64,000 nt of DNA, taken from positions 119,814,501-119,878,500 of the forward strand of contig NC_060211.1 of assembly GCF_021130785.1 (NCBI RefSeq). Direction: 5' to 3'. This DNA is from Homalodisca vitripennis. Its lineage: Eukaryota > Arthropoda > Insecta > Hemiptera > Cicadellidae. The notes below the pieces were generated by a model, which saw nothing but the letters and a program-made list of their open reading frames with translations, made no database searches and was not told the DNA's origin. The first letter of the stretch is position 1; each line of letters opens with the position of its first letter. This document shows, one piece after another, positions 63,216-64,000 of this stretch. The translations under genes and the position numbers were made by a program.

Positions 63216-64000
63216 ATCATTGAATGTGAAAAATATAAGGATTAAATCGTGCTAAAATATTGAACATAAAAAAATTATAATTATATGGAATAGGTCGATA
63301 TGAGTAACAGAGAATTCACCAAATGTAATGTATGCATGAGGAAGACTGAAAATAAATAATTAGGTATGACTGATAATGATTGGTATCAGTTGAACAAATT
63401 TTTACTGAAAGCGTAAGACAATATTCTTTTGTTCACGTGCGTATGCTGTAAATAGATCGTTCTTTGTAAAATCACGCGCAACCTAATTCCAATATTACGC
63501 ATTTTTATTAATTGTCAATGTCTGGTCTGGAAACCATTTTTCTTAGCATACATTTTTAGGATACCTCGGTTTTTCATGTTATTACACAATATTCTATTAT
63601 TTCAATAAATCAATTTGATAAGTGCTATTTTAATGTACAGATCTCTGCTGTATTGGGTGACCCATTTCAATATGATGACAGTCAGTTATAAAAATATTAT
63701 TAAGTATACTGGGTTACTAATATAGCGGCAAAGAAAACAAGTATTTAAATAATATACATTGGATTACGAGCTAGCCTGTAGACATAGCCAGTAAACTCAA
63801 TAATGGAAATTTATCATCCATATCCAGTAAGAAAAACTACATTCCAGTTTATTTCCTTACAGTAATGTAGCGTTGTTATGGCTATAGAAGGTAAATATTG
63901 TCATAGTTCTAGGTGGTGAACAAAACTGTAAGTAAAGATAATCTGTAAGATAAAGAACCTGGTTTTGTTTAGGTATTACACGAAGGAGAAACGATTTGCC

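Overview
The window looks like a stretch of an insect nuclear genome. It is very AT-rich, has many (TA)n microsatellites, and carries no recognisable host protein-coding gene. Everything that can be identified is mobile-element DNA in various states of decay: two Tc1/mariner-superfamily transposons of the DD41D type, a truncated non-LTR retrotransposon with a MITE nested in its 3' region, a non-autonomous Helitron, SINE-like fragments, and one structurally complete 10.7 kb Ty3/Gypsy-type LTR retrotransposon. The order of insect cannot be fixed from the sequence alone. No rRNA, tRNA gene or CRISPR was found.

Layout. 0.2-1.5 kb: broken DD41D transposon. 1.5-12.6 kb: AT-rich non-coding DNA with short repeats, a tRNA-promoter-like SINE remnant (about 8.6-8.8 kb) and a Helitron-like terminus on the minus strand (9.42 kb). 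12.6-14.05 kb: 3' end of a Jockey/CR1-like LINE, interrupted by a 248-bp palindromic MITE. 16.9-17.3 kb: inverted repeat followed by (TA)n. 19.2-22.5 kb: an inverted-repeat element, then a complete but frameshifted DD41D transposon with unusually long terminal inverted repeats (about 455 bp) inserted in a (TA)n tract. 24.57-24.92 kb: tandem array of alternating long (about 72 bp) and short (about 30 bp) units. 27.97-38.67 kb: minus-strand LTR retrotransposon with 560-bp LTRs, a 4-bp target duplication, PBS and PPT, gag, protease, RT, RNase H and integrase. 41.9-44.1 kb: a promoter-like region (CCAAT, TATA, a possible 83-nt intron), possibly a solo LTR. 46.9-48.3 kb: Helitron. 48.3-64 kb: AT-rich DNA with minor repeats.

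The most unusual observation is inside the LTR retrotransposon. Upstream of gag, in the same orientation, lies a decayed reading frame with four signature blocks of an SGNH/GDSL hydrolase (Ser, Gly, Asn and Asp-x-x-His positions). An esterase-like accessory domain 5' of gag is not part of the standard Ty3/Gypsy plan. It may be a captured accessory gene or a nested fragment of another element.

Most reading frames are broken by single-base indels, often in homopolymers, although the two LTRs differ by only about a dozen substitutions by eye. Either the copies decayed quickly by indels or the assembly keeps some uncorrected indel errors. Coordinates of element ends were read by eye and are good to a few bases where terminal repeats are perfect, and less exact elsewhere.
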